From an uncultured Alphaproteobacteria bacterium (GTDB taxonomy: Bacteria; Pseudomonadota; Alphaproteobacteria; RF32; CAG-239), in contig CAJUKS010000006.1 of the NCBI GenBank assembly GCA_910587405.1, positions 49,989-113,988 on the forward strand: 64,000 bases of DNA, read 5' to 3'. Shown here piece by piece: positions 23,380 through 30,444 of the stretch. How positions within the stretch are numbered: the first letter of the stretch is position 1; the number at the start of each line of letters is the position of its first letter. Under the pieces are notes generated by a model. It was given only the letters and a program-made list of their open reading frames with translations. It was not told where the DNA came from and made no database searches. Both the position numbers and the translations under genes were made by a program.

Positions 23380-23859
23380 TCACTGAGGCTGTTTGCGGTT
23401 GATGGCAATTTTTCGTTTCTTGTTTTGTTCGTCGGGAGACTTCAGAAAAACAATGCGCAAAATGCCGTTTTCAAAATCGGCCTGGGCTTCGTCAAGCTTC
23501 AGATCCCATGGCAGCGGAACGCAACGGCAAAAAGATCCGTAAGAAAATTCGGAAAAATAGCTGTCGTGGTCTTCTTCCTGTTGTTCCTGTTTTCTTACGC
23601 CCGAAATGGCGAGGTAACCGTCCGAAGACATTTCCAAATCAATGTCGTCTTCTCGGACACCCGGCATTTCGGCGCGAACCACCACTTCGTTTGGGCTCTC
23701 GGTTATTTCAACTTTGGGCTGGTTGGGCGAAACCGCATTTTTTTCTGCCGAAAAGTCAAGCCATCGGCTAAAGAAGTTGGAAACCAAGGCATTCAGTTCT
23801 TTGGGCAGTCCGACTCGACTACGGCCGTGTTCCTGCTCATTTGACAATGGATCAGACAT
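23380..23859 (-). CDS. hsp20: Small heat-shock protein, Hsp20 family
   Basis: 159 residues with an alpha-crystallin domain (PKVEITESPNEVVVRAEMPG, then LAISGVRKQE, then FENGILRIVFLK). An N-terminal arm with an FFSRWLDF aromatic cluster and a C-terminal tail with a KIAIN motif (an IxI-like element) mediate oligomer assembly in this family. It holds unfolded proteins in the cytoplasm in an ATP-independent way. The internal FCRCVPLPW pair of cysteines is unusual for the fold. It is convergent with the acyl carrier protein gene. No heat-shock promoter was identified with confidence. Confidence 0.92.
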   Translation of the reverse strand: MSDPLSNEQEHGRSRVGLPKELNALVSNFFSRWLDFSAEKNAVSPNQPKVEITESPNEVVVRAEMPGVREDDIDLEMSSDGYLAISGVRKQEQQEEDHDSYFSEFSYGSFCRCVPLPWDLKLDEAQADFENGILRIVFLKSPDEQNKKRKIAINRKQPQ

Positions 23860-23948
23860 GGTAAATCTCCTATGATTCGGTTAAATAAAGCCATATCTTA
23901 TCAGGTAAGCCGCCTTGCCGCGCTTATCAAGAGGACCTCGTCAAAATA

Positions 23949-25847
23949 TCAGGCCTTTAATGCCCGCAAGGCATTGAGAACAGCGAGCATTGTGACGCCG
24001 ACGTCGGCAAAAACGGCTCCCCACATGGTCATCAGCCCCGCTGCGCCCAGCAACAGGAAAGCACCTTTGACAGCCAGTGCCAAGATAATGTTTTGACGGA
24101 CAATGTTCATGGTTTTGCGGGATGCTTTTACCGCTTCGGCAATTTTTTCGGGGTTGTCGTCCATAATGACGGCGTCGGCAGCTTCGACGGCGGCGTCGGA
24201 ACCGAGCGCCCCCATGGCAATTCCGACGTCGGCACGGGTAAGAACCGGTGCATCGTTAATGCCGTCGCCGACAAAAACAACGCTTTTTGAACCGCTTTTG
24301 CCGATCAGTTTTTCCAGTTCCGCCACTTTTTGTCCCGGCAGCAAACCGGCGCGGAAAGTATCAATGCCGAGTTGATGAGTGACATTTTCGGCAGCTTGCG
24401 ATGTATCGCCGCTCAGCATAACGGTGTCGATTCCCATTCGGTGCAAACGTCGGACGGCATTTTCCGCCGTATCTTTGATTTGGTCGGAAATAACCAATGC
24501 GCCGAGATAACGCTGATTTTTGGCCACATGGACAACGGTGCCGTTGATCGGTTGCGGCATTGCCGCAATTTTAAACGCCTGCATCATCTTTAAATTTCCG
24601 GCCAGAATTTCGTTGTTGCCGCAAGTCAGCCGCACACCCATCCCGGCAACTTCTTCCGCTTTTCCGTCTGCCGCGACCGGATTTGCCGACGGCATGGTCC
24701 GGCGGATCGACAAGGCAATCGGATGGTTGGAAATGTTTTCGGCCGCAACGGCAGCTTCAAGCAGTTCTTGCTTGTCCACGCCGTCTTGCGGTATGATTCG
24801 CGATACTTCGAAAACGCCGCGGGTAAGGGTGCCGGTCTTGTCAAAAACAACGGTCCCGGTCCGCGAAAGGGTTTCCAGATAATTGCTGCCTTTGATTAAA
24901 ATGCCGTTGCGCGAAGCGCCGCCGATACCGGCAAAGAATGTCAGCGGTACCGAAATGACCAGTGCGCAGGGACACGAAATCACCAAAAAGGTCAAGGCCC
25001 GCTGCAGCCATTGTGAAAAAGAGGCTTCCGGCATGAGCAACGGCGGCAATACCGCCAACAAAACGGCAGCGCCGACCACGGCGGGAGTATAGTAGCGCGC
25101 AAAACGGGTAATAAACTTTTCGGTGCGGGCTTTGCGCGCGTCGGCGTGTTCAACCAGTTCCAAAATTTTGGCAGCCGTCGATTCGCCGAAACTTTTGTTG
25201 ACTTCGATTCTCAAAATACCGTTGGTATTGATGCATCCGCTCAAAGCCTGATCGCCCGGACGCAGGACGCGCGGCAGCGATTCTCCGGTCAAGGCCGAAG
25301 TGTCAACGGCAGCTTCGCCGCTGATCACAATGCCGTCCAACGGAATTTTTTCGCCGCTTTTTACCACGATAACCGCACCGACGGCTACCGCAGCGGGGGC
25401 TTTTCGGACCAAGTTGCCGTTCTCTTCCACGGTAGCGGAATCGGGGCGGATATCCATCAGGCTTGCAATGGAACGTTTGGACTTTTCAACCGCCTTGTGT
25501 TGAAGATATTCTCCGCTTTGATAGAGAATCATTACCAGAACCGCTTCCGGGTATTCGCCGATCGCCAAAGCGCCGGCGGTGGCAATTGTCATCAGTGCGT
25601 TTTCGTCCAGCCATGCGCCGTGCAATAAATTTTTGAGGGCAAGCCAGACAATGTCATAGCCGGCGGCAAAGTACGCGGCAATGAACAAACAGATTTGCCA
25701 TGAAGGCGCAAGCAGACCGCTGAACGCCGCTGCCGATAAAATCACCGCGCCGGCAATTCGGTAAAGCATATGTCTGTTTTCGGATTGATGATGATGGCAG
25801 CAGCCGCACTGAGCGGTCGGACAATGGTGGTGGTGATGATCGCACAT
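23949..25847 (-). CDS. zntA: Zinc/cadmium/lead-exporting P1B-type ATPase
   Basis: 632 residues from the ATG at 25847 (AAGGA upstream). The protein begins with a His/Cys-rich stretch (CDHHHHHCPTAQCGCCHHH) in place of a heavy-metal-associated domain. The transmembrane metal site is SCPCAL, followed by the phosphorylation site DKTGTLTRG, the GESLP actuator motif, an HP motif (SNHPIAL) and GDGINDAPVL. CPC with the His-rich N terminus points to Zn2+/Cd2+/Pb2+ export. It is divergent from an ArsR/SmtB gene with a palindromic operator between them, so derepression by excess zinc is likely. Start chosen over an upstream AT-rich in-frame codon at 25913 that lies inside the operator. Confidence 0.93.
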   Translation of the reverse strand: MCDHHHHHCPTAQCGCCHHHQSENRHMLYRIAGAVILSAAAFSGLLAPSWQICLFIAAYFAAGYDIVWLALKNLLHGAWLDENALMTIATAGALAIGEYPEAVLVMILYQSGEYLQHKAVEKSKRSIASLMDIRPDSATVEENGNLVRKAPAAVAVGAVIVVKSGEKIPLDGIVISGEAAVDTSALTGESLPRVLRPGDQALSGCINTNGILRIEVNKSFGESTAAKILELVEHADARKARTEKFITRFARYYTPAVVGAAVLLAVLPPLLMPEASFSQWLQRALTFLVISCPCALVISVPLTFFAGIGGASRNGILIKGSNYLETLSRTGTVVFDKTGTLTRGVFEVSRIIPQDGVDKQELLEAAVAAENISNHPIALSIRRTMPSANPVAADGKAEEVAGMGVRLTCGNNEILAGNLKMMQAFKIAAMPQPINGTVVHVAKNQRYLGALVISDQIKDTAENAVRRLHRMGIDTVMLSGDTSQAAENVTHQLGIDTFRAGLLPGQKVAELEKLIGKSGSKSVVFVGDGINDAPVLTRADVGIAMGALGSDAAVEAADAVIMDDNPEKIAEAVKASRKTMNIVRQNIILALAVKGAFLLLGAAGLMTMWGAVFADVGVTMLAVLNALRALKA

Positions 25848-25897
25848 GATGTCATCCTTATTTGAATGGTTGTTCAACTGTATTAATATTATAATAG

Positions 25898-25913
25898 TTG
25901 AACAATTGTTCAA
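25898..25913. promoter_or_regulatory. ArsR/SmtB-type operator
   Basis: A perfect 16-bp palindrome TTGAACAATTGTTCAA matches the TGAACA-N2-TGTTCA class of operator bound by SmtB-like repressors. A second half-pair, TTGTTCAAC at 25870-25878 with GTTGAACAA at 25897-25905, spans the zntA -10-like TATAAT on the minus strand. Placement between divergent zntA and arsR implies control of both. Confidence 0.8.
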
Positions 25914-25940
25914 TTGTCAATAACAAAATAATAAAAATGC

Positions 25941-25969
25941 TTGTACTTCCCAAGCGATTTGATTATTCT
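25941..25969 (+). promoter_or_regulatory. Promoter of the ArsR-family gene
   Basis: TTGTAC (25941-25946) and TATTCT (25964-25969) with a 17-bp spacer, downstream of the operator palindrome. Confidence 0.5.
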
Positions 25970-26000
25970 GGCTTTATGAAAACAACCGGAGAAAAGCCAA

Positions 26001-26351
26001 ATGGAAAATAACGTTGCCGACTGTACTGCCTTAAATCCGCAGATTGTCGAAAATATCCGTCCGCAAATGCCGGAGGACAACCTGTTGTACGGCCTTTCCG
26101 ATTTTTTTAAGGTGATGGGAGATCCGACCCGGATTAATATCCTGTGGGCGTTGGAAAAACAATCGTTTTGCGTCAGTGATTTGGCGGTTTTGCTGAATAT
26201 GACCAAGTCCGCGGTTTCTCACCAACTGAAAATTTTGCGCACCGCCAAACTTGTCCGTGCCGATAAAAAAGGCAAAAACGTATGCTATTCTCTCAATGAC
26301 GACCATGTGCGGATCATTTGGGAAAAAGCGCTTGAGCATATGTGCGAATAA
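26001..26351 (+). CDS. ArsR/SmtB-family zinc-responsive repressor
   Basis: 116 residues with a winged helix-turn-helix (GDPTRINILWALEKQSFCVSDLA, then TKSAVSHQLKILRTAKLV). The alpha5 metal site is intact: the C-terminal DDHVRIIWEKALEHMCE has the SmtB spacing D-x-H then, 11 residues after the His, H-x2-E. That site binds Zn2+ across the dimer and weakens DNA binding. The alpha3N cysteine motif of CadC (ELCVCDL) is absent, so zinc is the most likely inducer. Divergent from zntA and presumably autoregulated. Start ATG at 26001 with GGAGAAAA upstream. Confidence 0.93.
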   Translation: MENNVADCTALNPQIVENIRPQMPEDNLLYGLSDFFKVMGDPTRINILWALEKQSFCVSDLAVLLNMTKSAVSHQLKILRTAKLVRADKKGKNVCYSLNDDHVRIIWEKALEHMCE

Positions 26352-26354
26352 ACA

Positions 26355-26780
26355 TTAACGGCTTTGCCGGCAAATCCATTCCATAATCAGGTCAACGACA
26401 TAGTGCTGTTGTTCGGCGGTCAGTTCAACGCCGGGAGAAATGCGATGCCATTTGTACAGGCATTGCCGGCAGCAGGTTGCCGTTGCGTGCTGGGCAATGA
26501 AAACCGGATGTCCCCGCATCGGCGTTTGTTTGCCGTCGTTGGCGATTTGTGCCGGGGCCAGTCGTTTGGCGACAAAGTCTTCGGCGTGTTTGCGGATAAC
26601 CGCCGTTCCTTTTTGCCGTATATACAATATTTCGGCCGTCCGCAGCCGGAAACGGCGACGAAAATCAGACCGGTTTAAGCGTTCGAATATATCTTCCGCA
26701 ACCATTTCGATTCCTTTCATCAAATCATAACCGATGCTGTCGTGGCTGTAAACGGGTTTATTGTTGAGACGGCTTGACAT
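26355..26780 (-). CDS. DUF4186 family protein
   Basis: About 141 residues from the ATG at 26780; a TTG at 26795 is possible. The conserved DUF4186 core is present: AEDFVAKRLAPAQIANDGKQTPMRGHPVFIAQHATATCCRQC, KWHRI, then TAEQQHYVVDLIMEW. The GHPVF, QHATATCC and KWH blocks hold His and Cys residues that could bind a metal, which is inference. The biochemical function of the family is unknown. It is convergent with the arsR gene, the stops being 3 bp apart. A cytoplasmic location is expected. Confidence 0.85.
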   Translation of the reverse strand: MSSRLNNKPVYSHDSIGYDLMKGIEMVAEDIFERLNRSDFRRRFRLRTAEILYIRQKGTAVIRKHAEDFVAKRLAPAQIANDGKQTPMRGHPVFIAQHATATCCRQCLYKWHRISPGVELTAEQQHYVVDLIMEWICRQSR

Positions 26781-26848
26781 ATTTGACAAAATCAATTACT
26801 GTAAAACCGAGATCTTAATTATATTGTGTAATTTTTATAATATTTTTT

Positions 26849-27436
26849 ATGAACAGAGTAATAACATCTTTTGAGGCTCAGTCTTGCATCCGCAATATTG
26901 TCGCAAATCCGGGCGAATATTCGGTGTTTGACTATGCGTATGCCTATGCGCTTGCCGACAAGTTCTCCAAAATAGAGGCAATGTCGGTTGAAACGACCAA
27001 GCCGCAGACAGTGGAAGAATTCTGGATCACGGCAAAGGAGTATATCACTCTTTTGTTGGAGGAAAACGAAGAGTTTGCCGGGGTGCAGGCGGTTGAAATC
27101 TGTCAGAAAGTGACGGAAACCGGGGAAATTCGGGATCAGGAGGAACTGGTTCGGCTTTTGTACCTGGCCTTTGCTTATCTCGATGTCTGCTACGCCGAAA
27201 CCGGAGCTGCCGATCCTTTCTGGCAGTGTATCTACAATGCCTGCGCGATTGTTTTCGGGATAGACGACTATCAGCCGGGTAAAAGCTTTCTGTCGAGTTT
27301 CGAGGAAATAAAAGAGCACCGCGCCTATCTGAAGAGCCTGTTGCCCGATGCGAAAAACGAACAGGAACAAGATGCCCTGCTGGACGGTATCCTGGCGTTG
27401 GACAAAGTACTGAAAAACGCGCCGCCCCAAAGTTGA
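26849..27436 (+). CDS. Hypothetical helical protein, 195 residues
   Basis: No family is recognised. The protein is acidic and predicted mostly helical (YAYAYALADKFSKIEAM, ITLLLEENEEFAGVQAVEIC, LLYLAFAYLDVCYAE). There is no signal peptide, and hydrophobic stretches are too short for membrane segments. It starts in a very AT-rich leader (ATTTTTTATG) without an obvious ribosome site, so the exact start is uncertain. It is monocistronic and ends at a strong terminator. Codon use resembles the surrounding genes. Function unknown. Confidence 0.65.
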   Translation: MNRVITSFEAQSCIRNIVANPGEYSVFDYAYAYALADKFSKIEAMSVETTKPQTVEEFWITAKEYITLLLEENEEFAGVQAVEICQKVTETGEIRDQEELVRLLYLAFAYLDVCYAETGAADPFWQCIYNACAIVFGIDDYQPGKSFLSSFEEIKEHRAYLKSLLPDAKNEQEQDALLDGILALDKVLKNAPPQS

Positions 27437-27456
27437 CGACGCCTTTGACGTTCTGT

Positions 27457-27485
27457 AAAAAACTCCCTTAAACGGGAGTTTTTTT
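27457..27485 (+). terminator. Terminator after the 195-residue protein gene
   Basis: AAAACTCCC pairs with GGGAGTTTT over a TTAAAC loop and continues into T residues. Confidence 0.9.
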
Positions 27486-27581
27486 ATGTGAAAGATGCCG
27501 ATTTTAAAACCGACCGCAAAAATAAATTGATTTTGGACAAAAATATGTGTATAAAGAATCCAAAGCAGGGAAGAATGTGAT

Positions 27582-29012
27582 ATGTCTGACAAAATGTCTT
27601 TTGAAAATTTGATGAAAAAAGTGCAAAATGCCGTCGGCCGTTTGAGTGCGTCCAAAACGGCGGTTGAAACTTTATCGCTGGCGATGGCATTAAATGCCGG
27701 TTCGGCCAAAGCGGAAAAAACGTCGCCGCAAGATCCGAAGGTTGCCGATAACGAACATTTTCTGGACGTTGAAGAGATGAAAACGGGTGCGGCCAACCGT
27801 GAAGATACGGCCGATTATCTGGACTATGTGCAAGCGACCGAAAATGACGAATATCAACTTGCCCAAAAAATGGGATTGAAAGCGGCAAAAGACCGCAAAG
27901 GAAAAATACGGGTCGTCAGCATGGGACCGAAAACCCGCATGATCGTCGACGCCAAACATGCCGGTGATCTCAAAGCAGCCTATATCCGCCGTCAGCGCGA
28001 AGCTTTTTATCGCGAAAATGCCGGCAAAGTCATTATCCGCCAGAAAACGCTTTCCGAAGTGCGTTGTCCGGACGGCGGCGTGCGTCTGGGCGGGTACAGT
28101 TTCAGCAGCAAAAGCATCAATCTCAACAAACTGGTGAAGGGCAAAAACGAGACCTTATCGCCTAAAGACGAAGCCATCATCTCGAAGGTAAATTGTGCAA
28201 TGCCGAGAACCCGGTTGCATGAACGCGGTCATGAATATGCCGATCGTCACCATGTCTACGGTCCCGGCATCAGTCCGGAACAACGCGCGATTGTCAATAT
28301 GAACGATGAAATGGCAGCCGTCGCTTCGGAGTTGTACCTGTGTATCTGTTATTACCGCCAAAAAATTGAGGAGGGTGTTCCGGCCCGAAAAGCTCTGCAG
28401 GTTTTTGACCAGGGCGATATTCATTTTACCTTTTTCCAGCAGGCGGTGGCTGCCGGAATGGATCCGCTCGGTCCCGAAGGGCAAAAACTGATGGTGCAGG
28501 GCATCTGCAAAATGTGGACCGAACAATATGCCAAAGGTTATCAGGCTCAGTTGGTTACGGCCGGATTATATAATTTGGACGACAAAGATATCGGCGGCAT
28601 CGTCGTCGGCGACCGAGTGGAACTGAAAAAACGAATTCGCGACATTTGGGCCGCGGTCGGCAACAATCCGGGGATTCGGGAGTTGGGACTGCCGTTGTTA
28701 AGCGGACTGGAAAAATATGTCGAAATGGATAAAGTCAGCCGTTTGCCCGAAAACATAAAACAGGAAGTACGGCGCAGTCTGGCCGCCAAAATTGAAGACA
28801 AAACCGGTCTCAGCGAAGCGGAAATCCAGGCCGTGCGCCGTTGTCTCAATCAAACTTCTTCTGATGCCGAACGTCAAAAGGAACTGACCGATTATCTGCA
28901 AAATCTCGACGCCGCCGAGTTGCTCAAAGAACAGCAAAAGCCTCAGCCGACGGCTGCGGAACCGGAAAGTTATGCTGCCCGCCCCTGGGGCCGTGATAAC
29001 TGTCGTTGGTAA
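27582..29012 (+). CDS. Unknown protein with HExxH metallopeptidase-like motif
   Basis: 476 residues. Residues 213-217 read HERGH inside RLHERGHEYADRHH, the zinc-binding HExxH pattern of metallopeptidases, and an acidic cluster 30 residues later (NDEMAAVASE, Glu243 and Glu250) could supply the third ligand, as in gluzincins. No overall family is recognised. The N-terminal 60 residues contain a weakly hydrophobic segment (LSLAMALNAGSAKAEK) that may be a poor signal sequence or nothing. The rest is hydrophilic and helical, ending in a proline-containing tail and DNCRW. It is monocistronic. A cytoplasmic or secreted protease role is possible but rests on one motif. Confidence 0.65.
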   Translation: MSDKMSFENLMKKVQNAVGRLSASKTAVETLSLAMALNAGSAKAEKTSPQDPKVADNEHFLDVEEMKTGAANREDTADYLDYVQATENDEYQLAQKMGLKAAKDRKGKIRVVSMGPKTRMIVDAKHAGDLKAAYIRRQREAFYRENAGKVIIRQKTLSEVRCPDGGVRLGGYSFSSKSINLNKLVKGKNETLSPKDEAIISKVNCAMPRTRLHERGHEYADRHHVYGPGISPEQRAIVNMNDEMAAVASELYLCICYYRQKIEEGVPARKALQVFDQGDIHFTFFQQAVAAGMDPLGPEGQKLMVQGICKMWTEQYAKGYQAQLVTAGLYNLDDKDIGGIVVGDRVELKKRIRDIWAAVGNNPGIRELGLPLLSGLEKYVEMDKVSRLPENIKQEVRRSLAAKIEDKTGLSEAEIQAVRRCLNQTSSDAERQKELTDYLQNLDAAELLKEQQKPQPTAAEPESYAARPWGRDNCRW

Positions 29013-29147
29013 AAAAGTTATGATTTAAGATCTTTTGGTGGGCATTTTTTGTTAAATGTGCCGACGGTATGATATTCTTATTTGTTTTTTTATAAAAAAG
29101 CCGTATCCTGAAAAAAACTGAAGCAAACGGGATGGCAAGGAGACGCG

Positions 29148-29750
29148 ATGCAGGATTTAGTCGAAGGGCGGTGCGGTTGGTGCGGAAACGATCCGTTGTA
29201 TGTCAAGTATCATGACGAAGAATGGGGACGTCCGGTTACCGATGATAAAAAGTTGTTTGAGTTTCTGATTCTGGAAAGTGCGCAGGCCGGTTTGTCATGG
29301 ATCACCGTTTTAAGGAAGCGTGAAGGCTATCGTCAGGCATTTTGCCGCTTTGAAGCCGAAAAAGTGGCGCAGATGACTGCCGAAGACGTTGAACGCCTGA
29401 TGCAATTTGACGGTATTGTCAGAAACAGATTGAAAATTAAAAGCGCCGTTAATAATGCAAAACAATTTATGGCGATACAGAAAGAATTCGGCAGTTTCTA
29501 TCAATATACCTTGTCGTTTTTTCCGAACCGTCAGCCGGTCGTAAACCATTTTAAATCGTTAAAGGAAATTCCTGCAACGTCGCCGGAATCGAATGCAATG
29601 AGCAAAGATATGAAAAAGCGCGGTTTTAAGTTTTTCGGTTCGACGATTTGTTATGCCCATTTGCAGGCAACCGGTTTTATCAACGATCATCTCGAAGGTT
29701 GTTGTTGCAAAACCCCTTCTGCATCTCCCGATCGGGGCTTGGGTTTGTAA
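29148..29750 (+). CDS. tag: DNA-3-methyladenine glycosylase I
   Basis: 200 residues. It has the Tag zinc-snap ligands (CGWC near the N terminus, YHDEEWG, and the GFINDHLEGC region near the C terminus), plus the helix-hairpin-helix core (LILESAQAGLSWITVLRKREGY and the FDGIVRNRLKIKSAV hairpin). It removes 3-methyladenine from alkylated DNA as the first step of base excision repair. Full length with a slightly extended C-terminal tail (KTPSASPDRG). An AAGGAG precedes the ATG at 29148. Monocistronic. Confidence 0.95.
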   Translation: MQDLVEGRCGWCGNDPLYVKYHDEEWGRPVTDDKKLFEFLILESAQAGLSWITVLRKREGYRQAFCRFEAEKVAQMTAEDVERLMQFDGIVRNRLKIKSAVNNAKQFMAIQKEFGSFYQYTLSFFPNRQPVVNHFKSLKEIPATSPESNAMSKDMKKRGFKFFGSTICYAHLQATGFINDHLEGCCCKTPSASPDRGLGL

Positions 29751-29824
29751 AGTGCCTCTGTTACGTTTAAGACAATAATGTTTTTTCGGATTTGGACCGG
29801 TGAAAGTTCCTTTTGACCGGACTC

Positions 29825-29905
29825 TCATATTTTTTTGATGACGCGGGCAGTATTTCCGGCAATGACGACATTATCCGGAAAAGATTTGGTTATATTTTGA
29901 ACATT
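29825..29905 (-). pseudogene. Remnant: C-terminal end of a hexapeptide-repeat acetyltransferase
   Basis: A short minus-strand frame reads FPDNVVIAGNTARVIKKI and then stops at 29825. This is the characteristic last turn and tail of left-handed beta-helix acetyltransferases of the maltose/galactoside O-acetyltransferase type. No upstream coding part remains: the TfoX-like gene begins its own 3' end at 29907. It marks a deletion or recombination junction at the edge of the AT-rich region. Confidence 0.65.
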
Positions 29906-29906
29906 G

Positions 29907-30218
29907 TCACTTATGTTTCGCTTTGGGCAATTCATCATACATAGCGTTAAACAAACCGGTCAAAAATTCTTTATTATCAACTTCATCTACCAATAACATT
30001 TCTTTTGCACCTTCATATGGAAGTTCATATTTTATTACCTTCATATATAAAATTGCAGATTTTACGGGTTTTATAAGCAATCTGTCATCATAAATGCCGC
30101 CCACAATCTTGCCGCGATAGTAGATAATAAATTCCCCCATCATTGATCTGTAAGTAATTTCTTTTAATTCGGAGAGTTGCTCTAAAATAAATTGTAAATA
30201 TTCTCTGCTTGATGACAT
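29907..30218 (-). CDS. TfoX N-terminal-domain protein
   Basis: 103 residues matching the TfoX N-terminal domain: ITYRSMMGEFIIYYRGKIVGGIYDDRLLIKP and the later LPYEGAKEMLLVDEVDN. Full TfoX/Sxy proteins add a C-terminal helix-hairpin-helix domain and activate competence genes. Single-domain versions like this are common in mobile or accessory contexts and their role is unclear. The base composition is markedly more AT-rich than the core genes of the window, suggesting acquisition. It abuts the acetyltransferase remnant. Start ATG at 30218 with AAGGAG upstream. Confidence 0.82.
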   Translation of the reverse strand: MSSSREYLQFILEQLSELKEITYRSMMGEFIIYYRGKIVGGIYDDRLLIKPVKSAILYMKVIKYELPYEGAKEMLLVDEVDNKEFLTGLFNAMYDELPKAKHK

Positions 30219-30382
30219 AATTTTAAAATAAGCTCCTTACAAATTCTATTGGTCAAATATTAATTTTTCTGTTTGTATAATAAATTTCCAAGATTTAAGA
30301 AAAAGTAAAACCAAAAATTTTGATTGAGCGGCATCAACTTTCAAAAAAGGATTATTTGAACTCGGCTAACTGTTTGTTTTAT

Positions 30383-30409
30383 AAAAAACGGCAGTTTTTG
30401 TAACTGCCG
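30383..30409 (-). terminator. Terminator of the large unknown gene
   Basis: On the minus strand CGGCAGTT pairs with AACTGCCG over a 5-base loop, followed by TTTTTT, 35 bp after the stop codon. Confidence 0.85.
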
Positions 30410-30444
30410 CTTACACTGATGATGCTTAACTCGCCATTTGCAAA

